A stretch of DNA of 50,444 bases from Bordetella parapertussis (lineage in GTDB: Bacteria > Pseudomonadota > Gammaproteobacteria > Burkholderiales > Burkholderiaceae_D), in the NCBI GenBank assembly GCA_945866125.1, contig CAMBFZ010000026.1:1-50444 (forward strand). Reading direction: 5' to 3'. Shown in pieces: positions 33,700 through 43,083 of this stretch. A model generated the notes under the pieces. The model was not told where the DNA came from and made no database searches. It saw only the letters and a list, made by a program, of their open reading frames with translations. Position 1 is the first letter of the stretch; each line of letters begins with the position of its first letter. The position numbers and the translations under genes are program-made.

Positions 33700-36333
33700 A
33701 TGCAAGAAAAATACAGCCCTGCCGAGGTCGAACACTCGGCCCAAGAACACTGGCGCAGCACCGACGCCTACAAAGCCGTCGAGCGCGCAACCGATGCACA
33801 GGGCCGCGAGAAGAAAAAATTCTACGCCTGCTCAATGTTGCCCTACCCGTCGGGCAAGCTGCACATGGGCCATGTGCGCAATTACACGATCAACGACGTC
33901 ATGGTGCGCTACCTGCGCATGAGCGGCTACAACGTCCTCATGCCCATGGGTTGGGATGCGTTTGGCATGCCCGCCGAAAACGCCGCCATGGCCAACGGCG
34001 TGCCGCCAGCGCAATGGACTTACGCCAACATCGAGCACATGAAAAACCAGATGCAGGCGATGGGTCTGGCAATCGACTGGTCACGCGAGATGACGGCCTG
34101 CCGGCCCGAGTACTACAAATGGAATCAGTGGATGTTTTTAAAGATGCTTGAAAAAGGCATCGTCTACAAAAAAACCGGCACCGTAAACTGGGACCCGATC
34201 GACCAGACCGTGCTGGCCAACGAACAAGTCATTGACGGACGCGGCTGGCGCTCCGGCGCGCTAATTGAAAAGCGCGAAATCCCAATGTACTACGCCCGCA
34301 TCACCGACTACGCCGAAGAGCTGCTTGACCATGTCGACAACAAGCTGCCGGGCTGGCCCGAGCGTGTGCGCATCATGCAAGCTAACTGGATCGGCAAATC
34401 GACTGGTGTGCGCTTTGCCTTCCCCCACCAGATTGATGGTAGCGACGGTAAATTGTGGGTCTTCACCACCCGCCCGGATACCATCATGGGGGTCACTTTT
34501 TGCGCGGTCGCGCCGGAGCATCCCTTAGCGACGCTGGCCGCAAGCACCAATGCAGCACTTGCTGATTTTATTCACGAATGCAAACAAGGCAGCGTGATCG
34601 AAGCCGACATGGCGACGATGGAAAAAAAGGGCATGCCAACTGGCCTGTTCGTCACCCACCCCATCACAGGCAAGCAAATTGCCGTTTGGGTCGGCAATTA
34701 TGTCCTCATTACCTATGGCGACGGCGCGGTCATGGGTGTGCCGGCACATGACGAGCGCGACTTTATTTTTGCAAAAAAATACGACCTGCCGATCGAGCCC
34801 GTCATTGCGGTAGGCGAGCAGGTTTATTCGACCCAAGAATGGCAAGACTGGTACGCAGACAAAGAACACGGCGTGTGCGTCAACTCCGGCAAATATGACG
34901 GCCTGACCTATGCGCCTGCGGTCGATGCAGTGGCCGCCGATCTGCAAGCGTTGGGGCTGGGCGAGAAAAAAATCACCTACCGGCTGCGCGACTGGGGCAT
35001 CTCGCGCCAGCGCTATTGGGGTACACCAATTCCGATCATTCATTGCGCAAGCTGCGGTGATGTGCCGGTGCCCGAAAAAGACTTGCCGGTGATTTTGCCG
35101 GAAGACTGCGTGCCGGATGGCAGCGGCAATCCGCTCAACAAACACGCGCAATTTCTGCAGGTCGATTGCCCATCTTGTGGCAAGCCGGCGCGACGCGAGA
35201 CGGACACCATGGACACGTTCGTCGATTCGTCCTGGTATTACATGCGCTACTGCTCGCCTGGCAGCGATGATGCGATGGTCGATGCGCGCAATGATTACTG
35301 GATGCCGATGGACCAGTACATTGGCGGCATTGAGCATGCGGTGCTGCACTTGCTGTACGCGCGCTTCTGGACCAAGGTCATGCGTGATTTTGGTCTGATC
35401 AAATTCGATGAGCCTTTCGTTAATCTGCTGACGCAGGGCATGGTACTCAACGAGACCTATTACCGTGAAGACGCGTCAGGCAAAAAAATCTGGTTCAATC
35501 CCGAAGACGTGAGCTTGCAGCTCGACGACAAGGGCCGGCAGGTTTCTGCTGTGCTCAAGACCGATGGTCAGCCGGTGGCAATCGGTGGCACGGAAAAAAT
35601 GTCGAAGTCAAAAAATAACGGCATTGATCCGCAAGCCCAGATCGACCAATATGGCGCCGACACCGCGCGTCTGTTTACGATGTTTGCGTCGCCACCTGAA
35701 CAAACGCTGGAATGGTCGGGTGCCGGTGTCGAAGGTGCGCATCGTTTTCTGCGGCGCGTCTGGACCTATGCTGTGACTCAGGCGCCGCTGATTGCGGGCA
35801 TCAAGGTGTCCACCGCAGCGGCCGATGCGCCGGCAGCGATCAAAACCCTGCGCCGCGAGATGCACAAAATTTTGCAGCAAGCCGACCATGATTACAAACG
35901 GATTCAATACAACACCGTGGTATCGGCCTGTATGAAAATGCTCAATCTGCTCGAAGCAACCAAGCTCGACGAGAGCCATGCCAGCAAAGTCGCAGTCAGC
36001 GAATGCCTGTCGATTTTTTTACGCGTGCTTTATCCGGTCGCGCCCCATATTACCCACGCACTATGGGAAGGCTTAGACTATGCAAAACAATGGGGCAATC
36101 TGCTTGACGCGCCATGGCCGCAGGTTGACGCGAGCGCCCTCGAGCAAGCCGAAATTGATCTGATGGTACAAGTCAATGGCAAACTGCGCGGCAGTATCAC
36201 GGTTGCCAAAGACGCCGACAAGGCCACTATTGAAGCGGCCGCGCTGGCCAACGACAACGTACAGAAATTTATCGACGGCACGCCAAAGAAAATCATTGTT
36301 GTGCCCGGCAAACTCATCAACATCGTTGTCTGA
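33700..36333 (+). CDS. leuS: Leucyl-tRNA synthetase
   Basis: An 877-residue class I aminoacyl-tRNA synthetase. The HIGH motif appears as YPSGKLHMGHVRNYT and the KMSKS motif as GTEKMSKSKNNG. The editing domain (TTRPDTIMGVTFCAVAPEHPLA, GVPAHDERDFIFA) and the zinc-like CASCGD / CPSCGK insert are present. Length and order fit the bacterial enzyme. A TATAAT stands about 37 bp upstream with no good -35. It is followed after two bases by lptE, a conserved linkage. Confidence 0.98.
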   Translation: MQEKYSPAEVEHSAQEHWRSTDAYKAVERATDAQGREKKKFYACSMLPYPSGKLHMGHVRNYTINDVMVRYLRMSGYNVLMPMGWDAFGMPAENAAMANGVPPAQWTYANIEHMKNQMQAMGLAIDWSREMTACRPEYYKWNQWMFLKMLEKGIVYKKTGTVNWDPIDQTVLANEQVIDGRGWRSGALIEKREIPMYYARITDYAEELLDHVDNKLPGWPERVRIMQANWIGKSTGVRFAFPHQIDGSDGKLWVFTTRPDTIMGVTFCAVAPEHPLATLAASTNAALADFIHECKQGSVIEADMATMEKKGMPTGLFVTHPITGKQIAVWVGNYVLITYGDGAVMGVPAHDERDFIFAKKYDLPIEPVIAVGEQVYSTQEWQDWYADKEHGVCVNSGKYDGLTYAPAVDAVAADLQALGLGEKKITYRLRDWGISRQRYWGTPIPIIHCASCGDVPVPEKDLPVILPEDCVPDGSGNPLNKHAQFLQVDCPSCGKPARRETDTMDTFVDSSWYYMRYCSPGSDDAMVDARNDYWMPMDQYIGGIEHAVLHLLYARFWTKVMRDFGLIKFDEPFVNLLTQGMVLNETYYREDASGKKIWFNPEDVSLQLDDKGRQVSAVLKTDGQPVAIGGTEKMSKSKNNGIDPQAQIDQYGADTARLFTMFASPPEQTLEWSGAGVEGAHRFLRRVWTYAVTQAPLIAGIKVSTAAADAPAAIKTLRREMHKILQQADHDYKRIQYNTVVSACMKMLNLLEATKLDESHASKVAVSECLSIFLRVLYPVAPHITHALWEGLDYAKQWGNLLDAPWPQVDASALEQAEIDLMVQVNGKLRGSITVAKDADKATIEAAALANDNVQKFIDGTPKKIIVVPGKLINIVV

Positions 36334-36335
36334 AA

Positions 36336-36848
36336 ATGCACACCATGATCCCTGCGCGCCGAACTGTTTTGTCCTTGATGCTGCTCGCTCCGCTCGGTGC
36401 CTGCGGGTTTCACCTGCGTGGCTCGCAAGGAGATTTTCGCTTGCCATTTGCCACGCTCTATCTGGATGTTCAACGCAAGTCTGCCATTGAGCGCGAACTG
36501 CGTAGCGCGGTGCTTGGACAAGATGGCATCACGCTCACCACTGAGGCCAAATCGGCTGAGGCAACGTTGCGTATTCTGTCCGAAAACGAAGAGAAAAAAA
36601 TCCTGACCCTCAATGCGCAAGGTCAGGTCCGTGAATACAGCCTGCTATACCGCCTCAGCTTTGAAGTCAAAGACAGCGACGGCAAAACGCTGCTGGAGCC
36701 GACCGAGCTGGCCTTGCAAACCTCGATGGCATTTAGCGAATCTGAAGTGCTCGCCAAAGAAGCCGAAGAAAGAATGATTTTCACTGACCTGCGTAATGAC
36801 GCCATCAACCAGCTCATGCGCCGGCTCACCCTGCTCAAACCCGTCTGA
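36336..36848 (+). CDS. lptE: LPS-assembly lipoprotein LptE
   Basis: A 170-residue lipoprotein that plugs LptD and helps place lipopolysaccharide in the outer membrane. A signal peptide with lipobox LGAC gives lipidated Cys23, followed by GFHLRGS, the usual start of mature LptE. The rest shows YSLLYRLSFEVKDSDG and a long terminal helix (KEAEERMIFTDLRNDAINQLMRRL). It stands between leuS and holA as in most betaproteobacteria. Confidence 0.95.
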   Translation: MHTMIPARRTVLSLMLLAPLGACGFHLRGSQGDFRLPFATLYLDVQRKSAIERELRSAVLGQDGITLTTEAKSAEATLRILSENEEKKILTLNAQGQVREYSLLYRLSFEVKDSDGKTLLEPTELALQTSMAFSESEVLAKEAEERMIFTDLRNDAINQLMRRLTLLKPV

Positions 36849-36860
36849 TCAGGACAAGCC

Positions 36861-37910
36861 ATGCAGCTGCGTGCCGACGCTCTTGATACCCACCTGGCCA
36901 AATCGCTCGCCCCCTTGTACGTCATTGCCAGCGATGAGCATCTGCTCGCGCTGGAAGTGGCCGACAAAATCCGCGCTCGCGCGCGTGCAACCGGGTTTAC
37001 CGAACGGGAAGTCCTAATCGTTGAGCGCTCTTTCAACTGGGGTGCCTTGCTGGCGGCGAGTCAGTCACAATCTTTGTTTGGCGACCGCAAGCTCATTGAG
37101 CTGCGTCTGCCCGGCGGCAAGCCCGGCAAAGAAGGCGGACAAGCGTTGCAGCAGTATGCCGCCGGTATCGCCAGCGGCGCGCAAGCAGACGACACGCTCA
37201 CCCTAATCACGCTGCCCAAGCTCGACTGGGCTACGCAAAAAAGCGCCTGGGTCTCGGCCTTGCAACAAGCGGCGGTGTTTATCGATATTCCCTTGGTTGA
37301 GCGCACACAATTGGCCAACTGGATCGGGCAGCGACTTGCCGCACAAGGCCAGAGCACCGACAAAGCCGCCCTGGAATTCATGGTTGAGCGGGTCGAGGGC
37401 AACTTGTTGGCCGCGCATCAGGAAATCCGTAAGCTGGCCCTGCTCTATCCGGAAGGCCGGCTGACTGCCGAACAGATTCAGGATGCGGTGCTCAATGTGG
37501 CACGCTACGATGTCTTCAAACTCTCCGAAGCGATGCTGGCGGGTGATATCGCGCGTCTGACCCGCATGCTCGACGGCCTCAAAGGCGAGGGTGAGGCGCT
37601 GCCTCTGATATTGTGGGCGGTGGCGGAAGAAATCCGGACCCTGTTAAAGCTCAAACTGGGGACGAACGACGGCCGGCCGCTGGCGACGATGATGAAGGAA
37701 TACCGGATTTGGGGTCCGCGCGAACGCCTGATGGCGCCGGCGCTGGCCCGACTGTCACTCGCTACCCTGCACACTACGCTGGCGCAGGCAGCACAGGTCG
37801 ATCGGATGATCAAAGGCCTGCGCGCCAAACAGTTTGCCGGCGATACCTGGGACGCACTGCTGCAATTAAGCCTGAACGTAACGCGCGCCTCACTGCCAAG
37901 GACACCATGA
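36861..37910 (+). CDS. holA: DNA polymerase III delta subunit
   Basis: A 349-residue clamp-loader subunit that opens the beta ring. The N-terminus has LYVIASDEHLLALEVADKIRARA. The central part holds the SLFGDRKLIELRLPGGKPGK stretch, close to the clamp-contact element. The C-terminal helical domain reads DVFKLSEAMLAGDIARLTRMLDGLKGEGEALPLILWAVAEEIR. It is 12 bp after lptE and overlaps proA by four bases. Confidence 0.95.
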   Translation: MQLRADALDTHLAKSLAPLYVIASDEHLLALEVADKIRARARATGFTEREVLIVERSFNWGALLAASQSQSLFGDRKLIELRLPGGKPGKEGGQALQQYAAGIASGAQADDTLTLITLPKLDWATQKSAWVSALQQAAVFIDIPLVERTQLANWIGQRLAAQGQSTDKAALEFMVERVEGNLLAAHQEIRKLALLYPEGRLTAEQIQDAVLNVARYDVFKLSEAMLAGDIARLTRMLDGLKGEGEALPLILWAVAEEIRTLLKLKLGTNDGRPLATMMKEYRIWGPRERLMAPALARLSLATLHTTLAQAAQVDRMIKGLRAKQFAGDTWDALLQLSLNVTRASLPRTP

Positions 37911-39181
37911 TGACCACGCCAATCGACACCTACATGCACACCATCGGCCAGGCTGCCCGTCACGCGTCGCGTGCGATGGCCAAAGCTGACACGGCTTCCA
38001 AAAATCGCGCACTCGGCCTGATCGCCGCGGCCATACGGCGCGACGCCGCGCTGCTGTCGGCCGCCAACCAGCGCGACCTCGACGCTGCCCGCGCCGCAGG
38101 ACTCGCACCGGCCATGCTCGACCGCCTCAGCTTGTCCGACAAAGCGATTGCCACCATGGCCGAAGGGCTTGAGCAGATCGCTGCGCTGGCTGATCCGATT
38201 GGCGAGATCAGCAACATGAAATACCAACCCTCCGGCATCCAGGTCGGGCAGATGCGGGTGCCACTGGGCGTCATCGGCATTATTTACGAAGCCCGTCCCA
38301 ACGTGACAGTGGATGCTGCCGGCTTGTGCATCAAGAGCGGCAACGCCACCATTTTGCGCGGTGGCTCCGAAGCCATTCAGTGCAATCAGGCGCTGGCAAA
38401 GCTGGTCAAGGAAGGCCTGGCAGGTGCCGGCCTGCCGGCCGACGCCGTGCAAATCGTCGAGACCACCGACCGCGCCGCGGTGGGCGTACTGATCACGATG
38501 CCGCAGTTTGTCGATGTCATTGTGCCGCGCGGCGGCAAAGGTCTGATTGCGCGGCTGATACAAGAATCGACCGTACCCATGATCAAACATCTCGACGGCA
38601 TCTGTCATGTCTACATCGACGATAAAGCTGATCTGGCCAAAGCCTTGCCAATCGCCTTTAATGCCAAATGTCATCGCTATGGCACCTGCAACACCATGGA
38701 AACCTTGTTAGTGGCGCGCGCGATCGCGCCCACGGTTTTGCCCGAGTTGGCCAAACTCTACGCCGACAAGCAAGTCGAGCTGCGCGGCGACAGCGAAGCG
38801 CAGCACATCCTGGCCGGCTATGCACATCTCAAAGCCGCAACCGAAGAAGATTGGCGCACCGAATACCTCGACGCGATTTTGTCAGTCAAAATTGTCGCCG
38901 GCATGGACGAAGCAATCGACCATATCAATACCTATTCATCCCAGCATACTGACGCGATCGTCACCGAAGACTATAGCCGCGCGATGCGGTTTTTGCGCGA
39001 GGTAGATTCAGCCTCGGTCATGGTCAATGCCTCAACCCGCTTTGCTGACGGTTTTGAATACGGACTCGGCGCCGAGATCGGCATCTCCAACGACAAGCTG
39101 CATGCGCGCGGCCCGGTCGGACTCGATGGTTTGACCTCACTTAAATATCTGGTGCTAGGCCACGGCGAAGTACGGGTGTAG
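37907..39181 (+). CDS. proA: Gamma-glutamyl phosphate reductase
   Basis: A 424-residue NADPH-dependent enzyme of proline synthesis, reducing glutamyl-5-phosphate to the semialdehyde. Visible are PLGVIGIIYEARPNVTVDAAGLC, the catalytic Cys in NAKCHRYGTCNTMETLLV, and a C-terminus FEYGLGAEIGISNDKLHARGPVGLDGLTSLKYLV. The ATG overlapping the holA stop (ATGA) is preferred; the open frame runs 98 codons back into holA. Two ATG codons are in tandem. Confidence 0.97.
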   Translation: MMTTPIDTYMHTIGQAARHASRAMAKADTASKNRALGLIAAAIRRDAALLSAANQRDLDAARAAGLAPAMLDRLSLSDKAIATMAEGLEQIAALADPIGEISNMKYQPSGIQVGQMRVPLGVIGIIYEARPNVTVDAAGLCIKSGNATILRGGSEAIQCNQALAKLVKEGLAGAGLPADAVQIVETTDRAAVGVLITMPQFVDVIVPRGGKGLIARLIQESTVPMIKHLDGICHVYIDDKADLAKALPIAFNAKCHRYGTCNTMETLLVARAIAPTVLPELAKLYADKQVELRGDSEAQHILAGYAHLKAATEEDWRTEYLDAILSVKIVAGMDEAIDHINTYSSQHTDAIVTEDYSRAMRFLREVDSASVMVNASTRFADGFEYGLGAEIGISNDKLHARGPVGLDGLTSLKYLVLGHGEVRV

Positions 39182-39184
39182 GCG

Positions 39185-39601
39185 ATGCTCTGGATTAAAG
39201 CACTGCACATTGTTTTCATTGCGTCCTGGTTTGCCGGCTTGTTTTATCTGCCCCGCATCTTCGTCAATCTGGCAATGGAAACGGAACCCGCTGCCACCGC
39301 ACGCCTGCTGCTGATGGCACGCAAACTGTATCGTTTCACGAGCATCCTGGCAGTGCCTGCGTTAGCGTTGGGTTTGTGGCTATGGCTGGCGGTGGGCATT
39401 GGCCAAGGCAGCGGCTGGATGCACGCGAAGCTAGCGTTGGTCGTGCTGCTGGTGGGCTATCACCACGTCTGTGGCAGCCTACTCAAAAAGTTTGAGCAAG
39501 GCAGCAATACCCGCAGCCACATCTGGTATCGCTGGTTCAATGAGGCGCCGGTCGTGGCCATGTTTGCCGTAGTCGCTTTAGTCGTCGTCAAACCTTTTTA
39601 A
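39185..39601 (+). CDS. HemJ-like / CopD-family membrane protein
   Basis: A 138-residue inner-membrane protein with four hydrophobic segments. The N-terminus LWIKALHIVFIASWFAGLFYLPRIFVNLA is characteristic of HemJ (UPF0093), the oxygen-independent protoporphyrinogen IX oxidase, with conserved His8 and a Lys in MHAKLALV. It is often annotated as CopD family in Burkholderiales. If a true HemJ, it supplies the substrate of the ferrochelatase HemH encoded in this window. It starts three bases after proA. Confidence 0.8.
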   Translation: MLWIKALHIVFIASWFAGLFYLPRIFVNLAMETEPAATARLLLMARKLYRFTSILAVPALALGLWLWLAVGIGQGSGWMHAKLALVVLLVGYHHVCGSLLKKFEQGSNTRSHIWYRWFNEAPVVAMFAVVALVVVKPF

Positions 39602-39626
39602 AATAATTACCTAATCCAGGACCATC

Positions 39627-40229
39627 ATGAGCAAACAAATCGACTATTTCGTTGCACCACAATCCCCCTGGGCTTATCTGGGTCATGCACGCTTCGCAGC
39701 TATCGCCAAAAAACATGGCGCGCAAGTGCTGCTCAAACCGTTTGATGCAATGAAAGTATTCAGTGTCTCGGGTGGCGTCCCCGTGTCGCAACGACCGCCA
39801 CAGCGTCAGGCCTACCGCTTAGCTGAATTACAGCGCTGGAGCAGCTACCTGAATACCCCACTCAATTTACATCCGGCGTTTTTTCCAGTTGCGGGTGACC
39901 CGGGCGCCAAGCTCATCATCGCCGCACAGCTGGCCCACGGCACACAAGCCGCACTTGATCTAACCGGCGCACTGGGCAGCGCGGTATGGGCCGAAGAAAA
40001 AAATCTCGCTGACCCTGACACACTGGCCGCACTGGCCGACGCAGCTGGGCTGGATGGCAAACAACTCGTGGCTGCCTCCCAGACCGATGGCGTCGCTGCT
40101 GACTATGCCCGCTTTACCGACGAGGCCATTGCTGCCAATGTATTTGGCATTCCCTGGTATCGCATTGACGGTCAAAATTTCTGGGGACAAGATCGACTGG
40201 ATTTTGTCGAACGGGCACTGATGGCCTGA
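39627..40229 (+). CDS. 2-hydroxychromene-2-carboxylate isomerase family (DsbA-like) protein
   Basis: A 200-residue thioredoxin-fold protein of the DsbA / GST-kappa group without a CxxC motif. The start IDYFVAPQSPWAYLGHARF places Ser13 where the catalytic serine of the naphthalene-pathway isomerase lies, and FGIPWYRIDGQNFWGQDRLDFVERAL is the conserved C-terminal end. The true substrate is unknown; in most genomes this family is not tied to aromatic degradation. It is 25 bp from the HemJ-like gene. Confidence 0.87.
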   Translation: MSKQIDYFVAPQSPWAYLGHARFAAIAKKHGAQVLLKPFDAMKVFSVSGGVPVSQRPPQRQAYRLAELQRWSSYLNTPLNLHPAFFPVAGDPGAKLIIAAQLAHGTQAALDLTGALGSAVWAEEKNLADPDTLAALADAAGLDGKQLVAASQTDGVAADYARFTDEAIAANVFGIPWYRIDGQNFWGQDRLDFVERALMA

Positions 40230-40273
40230 AGATCGGTCGGAGCATCAGTCTCTGCATCACCTCTATGCAGCTG

Positions 40274-40295
40274 GATGCCGGCGCCTGCCGGCATC
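40274..40295. repeat. Perfect hairpin before the RlmL-type gene
   Basis: GATGCCGGC and GCCGGCATC form nine perfect pairs around a four-base loop in the 106-bp spacer. There is no T-run on either side, so it is not a standard intrinsic terminator. It may be a Rho-related structure or a short dispersed repeat. Confidence 0.5.
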
Positions 40296-40335
40296 ATGAC
40301 AGCGTGCATCACAACGGATAAAAGGTACGCCTCTC

Positions 40336-41562
40336 ATGTCAAAAACTTCACCCTCTTCCAAACAGTTTTCTTATTTTTGTCCGTGCCCACGCGGCCTTGA
40401 AGCCGCGCTCGCGGAAGAGCTCAATGAAATCGCCGCCACCACCGGCACACTCAAAGTGCATAACCATGTTCCGGGTGGCGTGCATTGCTCCGGCACCCTG
40501 ACCGATGCGATGCAGATGAATCTGCATTCACGGATTGCCTCGCGCGTGCTGCTGCGTATGGCGCAAACCGCTTACGTCAATGAAAACGACATCTACGATC
40601 TGGCGCTGGCGCAGCCTTGGGAAGACTGGTTTGCGATTCAGCACACCCTGCGTATCGACGTCACCGCCATCAAATCCCCTCTCAAGAGCCTGGAATTTAC
40701 TACGCTAAAAATCAAGGATGCGATCTGCGACCGCTTTCGTGATCTGTGCGGCGAGCGTCCCTCTGTCGATACCAAAACACCCGATATGCGCATTGTCGGT
40801 TTTCTGGATGCGCGCAATTTCACGCTCTATCTTGATACCTCTGGCGACGCCTTGTTCAAGCGCGGATGGCGGCTCGAGACGGGTGATGCGCCCTTACGCG
40901 AAAATCTGGCCGCCGGTTTGTTACGGGTCGCGGGCTGGAAGCCCGGCATGAATCTGCTCGATCCGATGTGCGGCTCCGGCACGATCGTGATCGAAGCCGC
41001 GCAAATGCTCGCGGGTATTCCGCCGGGCTCACGACGTAGTTTTGCGTTTGAAAAATTTAACGGATTCAAAGCCGCGCAATGGCAGGCAATCAAGGCGGCC
41101 ATCCAACCCAATCCCCTGCCGACGATACCGACCATTTTTGGCAGTGATATTTCCGGCGATGCCGTAACGATGACGCGCAACAACCTCAATCAGGCCGGCA
41201 TACCCTTTGATGTGCCGTTAAAACAGATTGAAGCACAGGAAGTCAAGCCACCAAGCGAGGTACCCGGCATCTTGCTGACCAATCCGCCTTATGGTGAGCG
41301 TATCGGCGTGCGTGGTGACAGCACGGTGCCGGAAGATGACTTGGCCATGGCCTTCTTCAGTGCTTTTGGCAGCACCCTCAAAAATCGATTTGCCGGCTGG
41401 CAGGTGCTGTTGTTTACCGCAGACCTCGGATTGCCACGCCTGCTGCGATTGAAAGAATCAAGAAAAACGCCGTTTTTTAACGGCGCTATTGAATGCAGAT
41501 TATTTCGCTTTGAAATGGTGGCAGGATCGAACAGACGCGACGCTGTGTCGCGTCCGCTCTAG
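40336..41562 (+). CDS. 23S rRNA methyltransferase, RlmL-type (THUMP domain)
   Basis: A 408-residue SAM-dependent RNA methyltransferase (COG0116). The N-terminal part contains a THUMP RNA-binding domain (about residues 50-160, ending in FLDARNFTLYLDTSGDALFKRGWR). The catalytic domain has LLDPMCGSGTIVIEAAQM for SAM and LLTNPPYGERIG, the NPPY motif of N2-guanine/N6-adenine methylases. It corresponds to the RlmL half of the E. coli RlmKL fusion, with no RlmK half attached. The 3' end overlaps a terminator-like hairpin. Confidence 0.9.
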   Translation: MSKTSPSSKQFSYFCPCPRGLEAALAEELNEIAATTGTLKVHNHVPGGVHCSGTLTDAMQMNLHSRIASRVLLRMAQTAYVNENDIYDLALAQPWEDWFAIQHTLRIDVTAIKSPLKSLEFTTLKIKDAICDRFRDLCGERPSVDTKTPDMRIVGFLDARNFTLYLDTSGDALFKRGWRLETGDAPLRENLAAGLLRVAGWKPGMNLLDPMCGSGTIVIEAAQMLAGIPPGSRRSFAFEKFNGFKAAQWQAIKAAIQPNPLPTIPTIFGSDISGDAVTMTRNNLNQAGIPFDVPLKQIEAQEVKPPSEVPGILLTNPPYGERIGVRGDSTVPEDDLAMAFFSAFGSTLKNRFAGWQVLLFTADLGLPRLLRLKESRKTPFFNGAIECRLFRFEMVAGSNRRDAVSRPL

Positions 41563-41574
41563 GGCGCTTTTTTT
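41534..41574 (+). terminator. Terminator-like hairpin at the end of the RlmL-type gene
   Basis: GACGCGAC and GTCGCGTC pair perfectly around a five-base loop inside the last codons. The stop codon and a run of seven T residues (41568-41574) follow after a 13-base interval. The spacing is longer than ideal, so termination could be partial. Confidence 0.5.
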
Positions 41575-41575
41575 A

Positions 41576-43051
41576 TTAAGCTGGCTCGAAATTATAAGTT
41601 TCAATCTCGGGATTAGCGATTGCCCAATTACCATCCGTCTCGATAGTGACGACCGCAGTAATGCGTAGAGCGGCATCCGCTCTCAAGTCAATCAAATTCG
41701 ACTCCTCTCCGTAGGACTTCACGCTAAGCGGCTCTGCTGCGCTCGACAGTAAAGTCCGTTGATACGTCAAAGTAATCCGGCCTAATTCGTCTTTTGACAG
41801 GACATATTCGGCCTTATCATCCATTCCCTTTCTAGAGTTTGGACCAACTGCGGTGCCATCAATCAGCGTAACGGCCGAATGGTAAACATATTTACCTTCA
41901 TTTTCCTGCTGTCGCCCAAAAATGGCACTTTTAAAAAAAATGCCCAGATTTTGGCTGGCGATATTGCTGACAATTTTTGTCATGTCCGATATTTTTTCAC
42001 TTTTAGTGAATGCATGAAATTCATCGATCGAATCAATTCTTTTTTTCTCACCGTTTTTCTGCAAGATGAAATATTTAGAGAAAGGAAAATCTCGCGCAAA
42101 AGTAGGCCGAATGATATCGTCGTCAACAAAGTGTTGCAGTTCTGTAGGTACGCTTGCGTTATCTGTTGTCCATGTGGCGTCAAACGCCCCCGTCGCTGCC
42201 CCATTAATGTGCTTGGCATAGAGAGGATCATCAAGTTCGACGATTTGTTTTTTATAACTTTTGCTGTTTTTTTCTTTGAGAATACCTTCCAAGATTTTAT
42301 TGTCGAACGGGATATTCGCATCGCTTAAGTGTTTAATAATCTCGGCATTAAGAATCATATTTCTTCTTGCTTCCGGCATTGATTTGAAATCGGGCCGGGC
42401 ATTAATCACAGAAATAGCGTCTTTGATCTGAAAGCGCAATTTAGGCGGCAGTGCAGCCAGCGAATTAGCCCGCGGCGATGATTTTCTGCGCATTTTCGAC
42501 GCGTTCACCGTCCCGAATTTTTTTATATTTGAACGCACCGCCTTGAAATTAATTGGCGAGCGAGGAGAAGTTGCGCCTTTTTTTTCTCTGTCGTCGTTTC
42601 GTGGCGTCGTTGACGTTGACGTTGACGCTGACGTTGACGTTGACGCTGTAGCGAGAGACGAGGGCGAGGACGAGGACGAGGTTGTCGTACTTGATGAGGA
42701 GGTGGTTGCTGAAGTCGAATCGCTTGGTCCTGAGCGCACTAAATCAACAGGGGCGCTATGCGAGCGGGAATGCGTCTTAGGTTTTTCGCCTGCCTCTGTT
42801 CGTGAACGCTTCGCTGTTTTTTTATCAGGCTCATTTTTTAATCGATTCGCAGCGGTAAGCGGTGTTCTTTTATTTTTTATCGCAGGGAATGAAGCCTCTT
42901 TGCCATGCGCATTGAGAGAACCGTTCTCTTTTTCTGATTTGACCGATTTACGCCCCGACGAACTACTCGTCTCACTTGAATCATCCGGCGGCAGCTCCGG
43001 CAACATATAATTATTGCGATTACCACTTGAACTATTTACAGGTCTGGACAT
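41576..43051 (-). CDS. Probable type III secretion effector (unrecognised family)
   Basis: A 491-residue protein of no family that I recognise. The N-terminal 170 residues are disordered and very rich in Ser, Thr, Asn, Lys and Arg, starting MSRPVNSSSGNRNNYMLPEL. There is no hydrophobic signal peptide, a composition typical of type III effectors. A Ser/Thr tract (about residues 110-150) is coded by short repeats. Basic clusters such as KKTAKRSR could act as nuclear localisation signals. From about residue 195 the sequence becomes a folded alpha/beta domain, ending IETDGNWAIANPEIETYNFEPA. It lies 32 bp downstream of a CesT-like chaperone gene on the same strand, the usual order of chaperone and client. 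It could instead be a non-secreted protein; no secretion apparatus is in the window. Confidence 0.6.
   Translation of the reverse strand: MSRPVNSSSGNRNNYMLPELPPDDSSETSSSSGRKSVKSEKENGSLNAHGKEASFPAIKNKRTPLTAANRLKNEPDKKTAKRSRTEAGEKPKTHSRSHSAPVDLVRSGPSDSTSATTSSSSTTTSSSSSPSSLATASTSTSASTSTSTTPRNDDREKKGATSPRSPINFKAVRSNIKKFGTVNASKMRRKSSPRANSLAALPPKLRFQIKDAISVINARPDFKSMPEARRNMILNAEIIKHLSDANIPFDNKILEGILKEKNSKSYKKQIVELDDPLYAKHINGAATGAFDATWTTDNASVPTELQHFVDDDIIRPTFARDFPFSKYFILQKNGEKKRIDSIDEFHAFTKSEKISDMTKIVSNIASQNLGIFFKSAIFGRQQENEGKYVYHSAVTLIDGTAVGPNSRKGMDDKAEYVLSKDELGRITLTYQRTLLSSAAEPLSVKSYGEESNLIDLRADAALRITAVVTIETDGNWAIANPEIETYNFEPA
42609..42644. repeat. Hexanucleotide repeat in the effector-like gene
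   Basis: Six GTTGAC/GCTGAC units in tandem encode alternating Ser and Thr (with one Ala) on the minus strand. A shorter GAGGAC repeat follows near 42665. Six-base units keep frame, so copy-number change would only alter linker length. Confidence 0.85.
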
Positions 43052-43083
43052 TATTCAATCCTCATTTTTTGTTCATTCATTTT

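Noticed and set aside
34525..35349. 274-codon minus-strand frame inside leuS
   Set aside because: Antisense to a fully conserved essential gene, with no ribosome site or recognisable domain.
37613..37906. N-terminal extension of proA by 98 codons
   Set aside because: Lies entirely within holA in another frame; the ATGA overlap gives the normal ProA start.
42609..42675. Tandem repeats as replication-origin iterons
   Set aside because: They lie inside a coding frame and match its Ser/Thr codons; no DnaA boxes or rep gene nearby.
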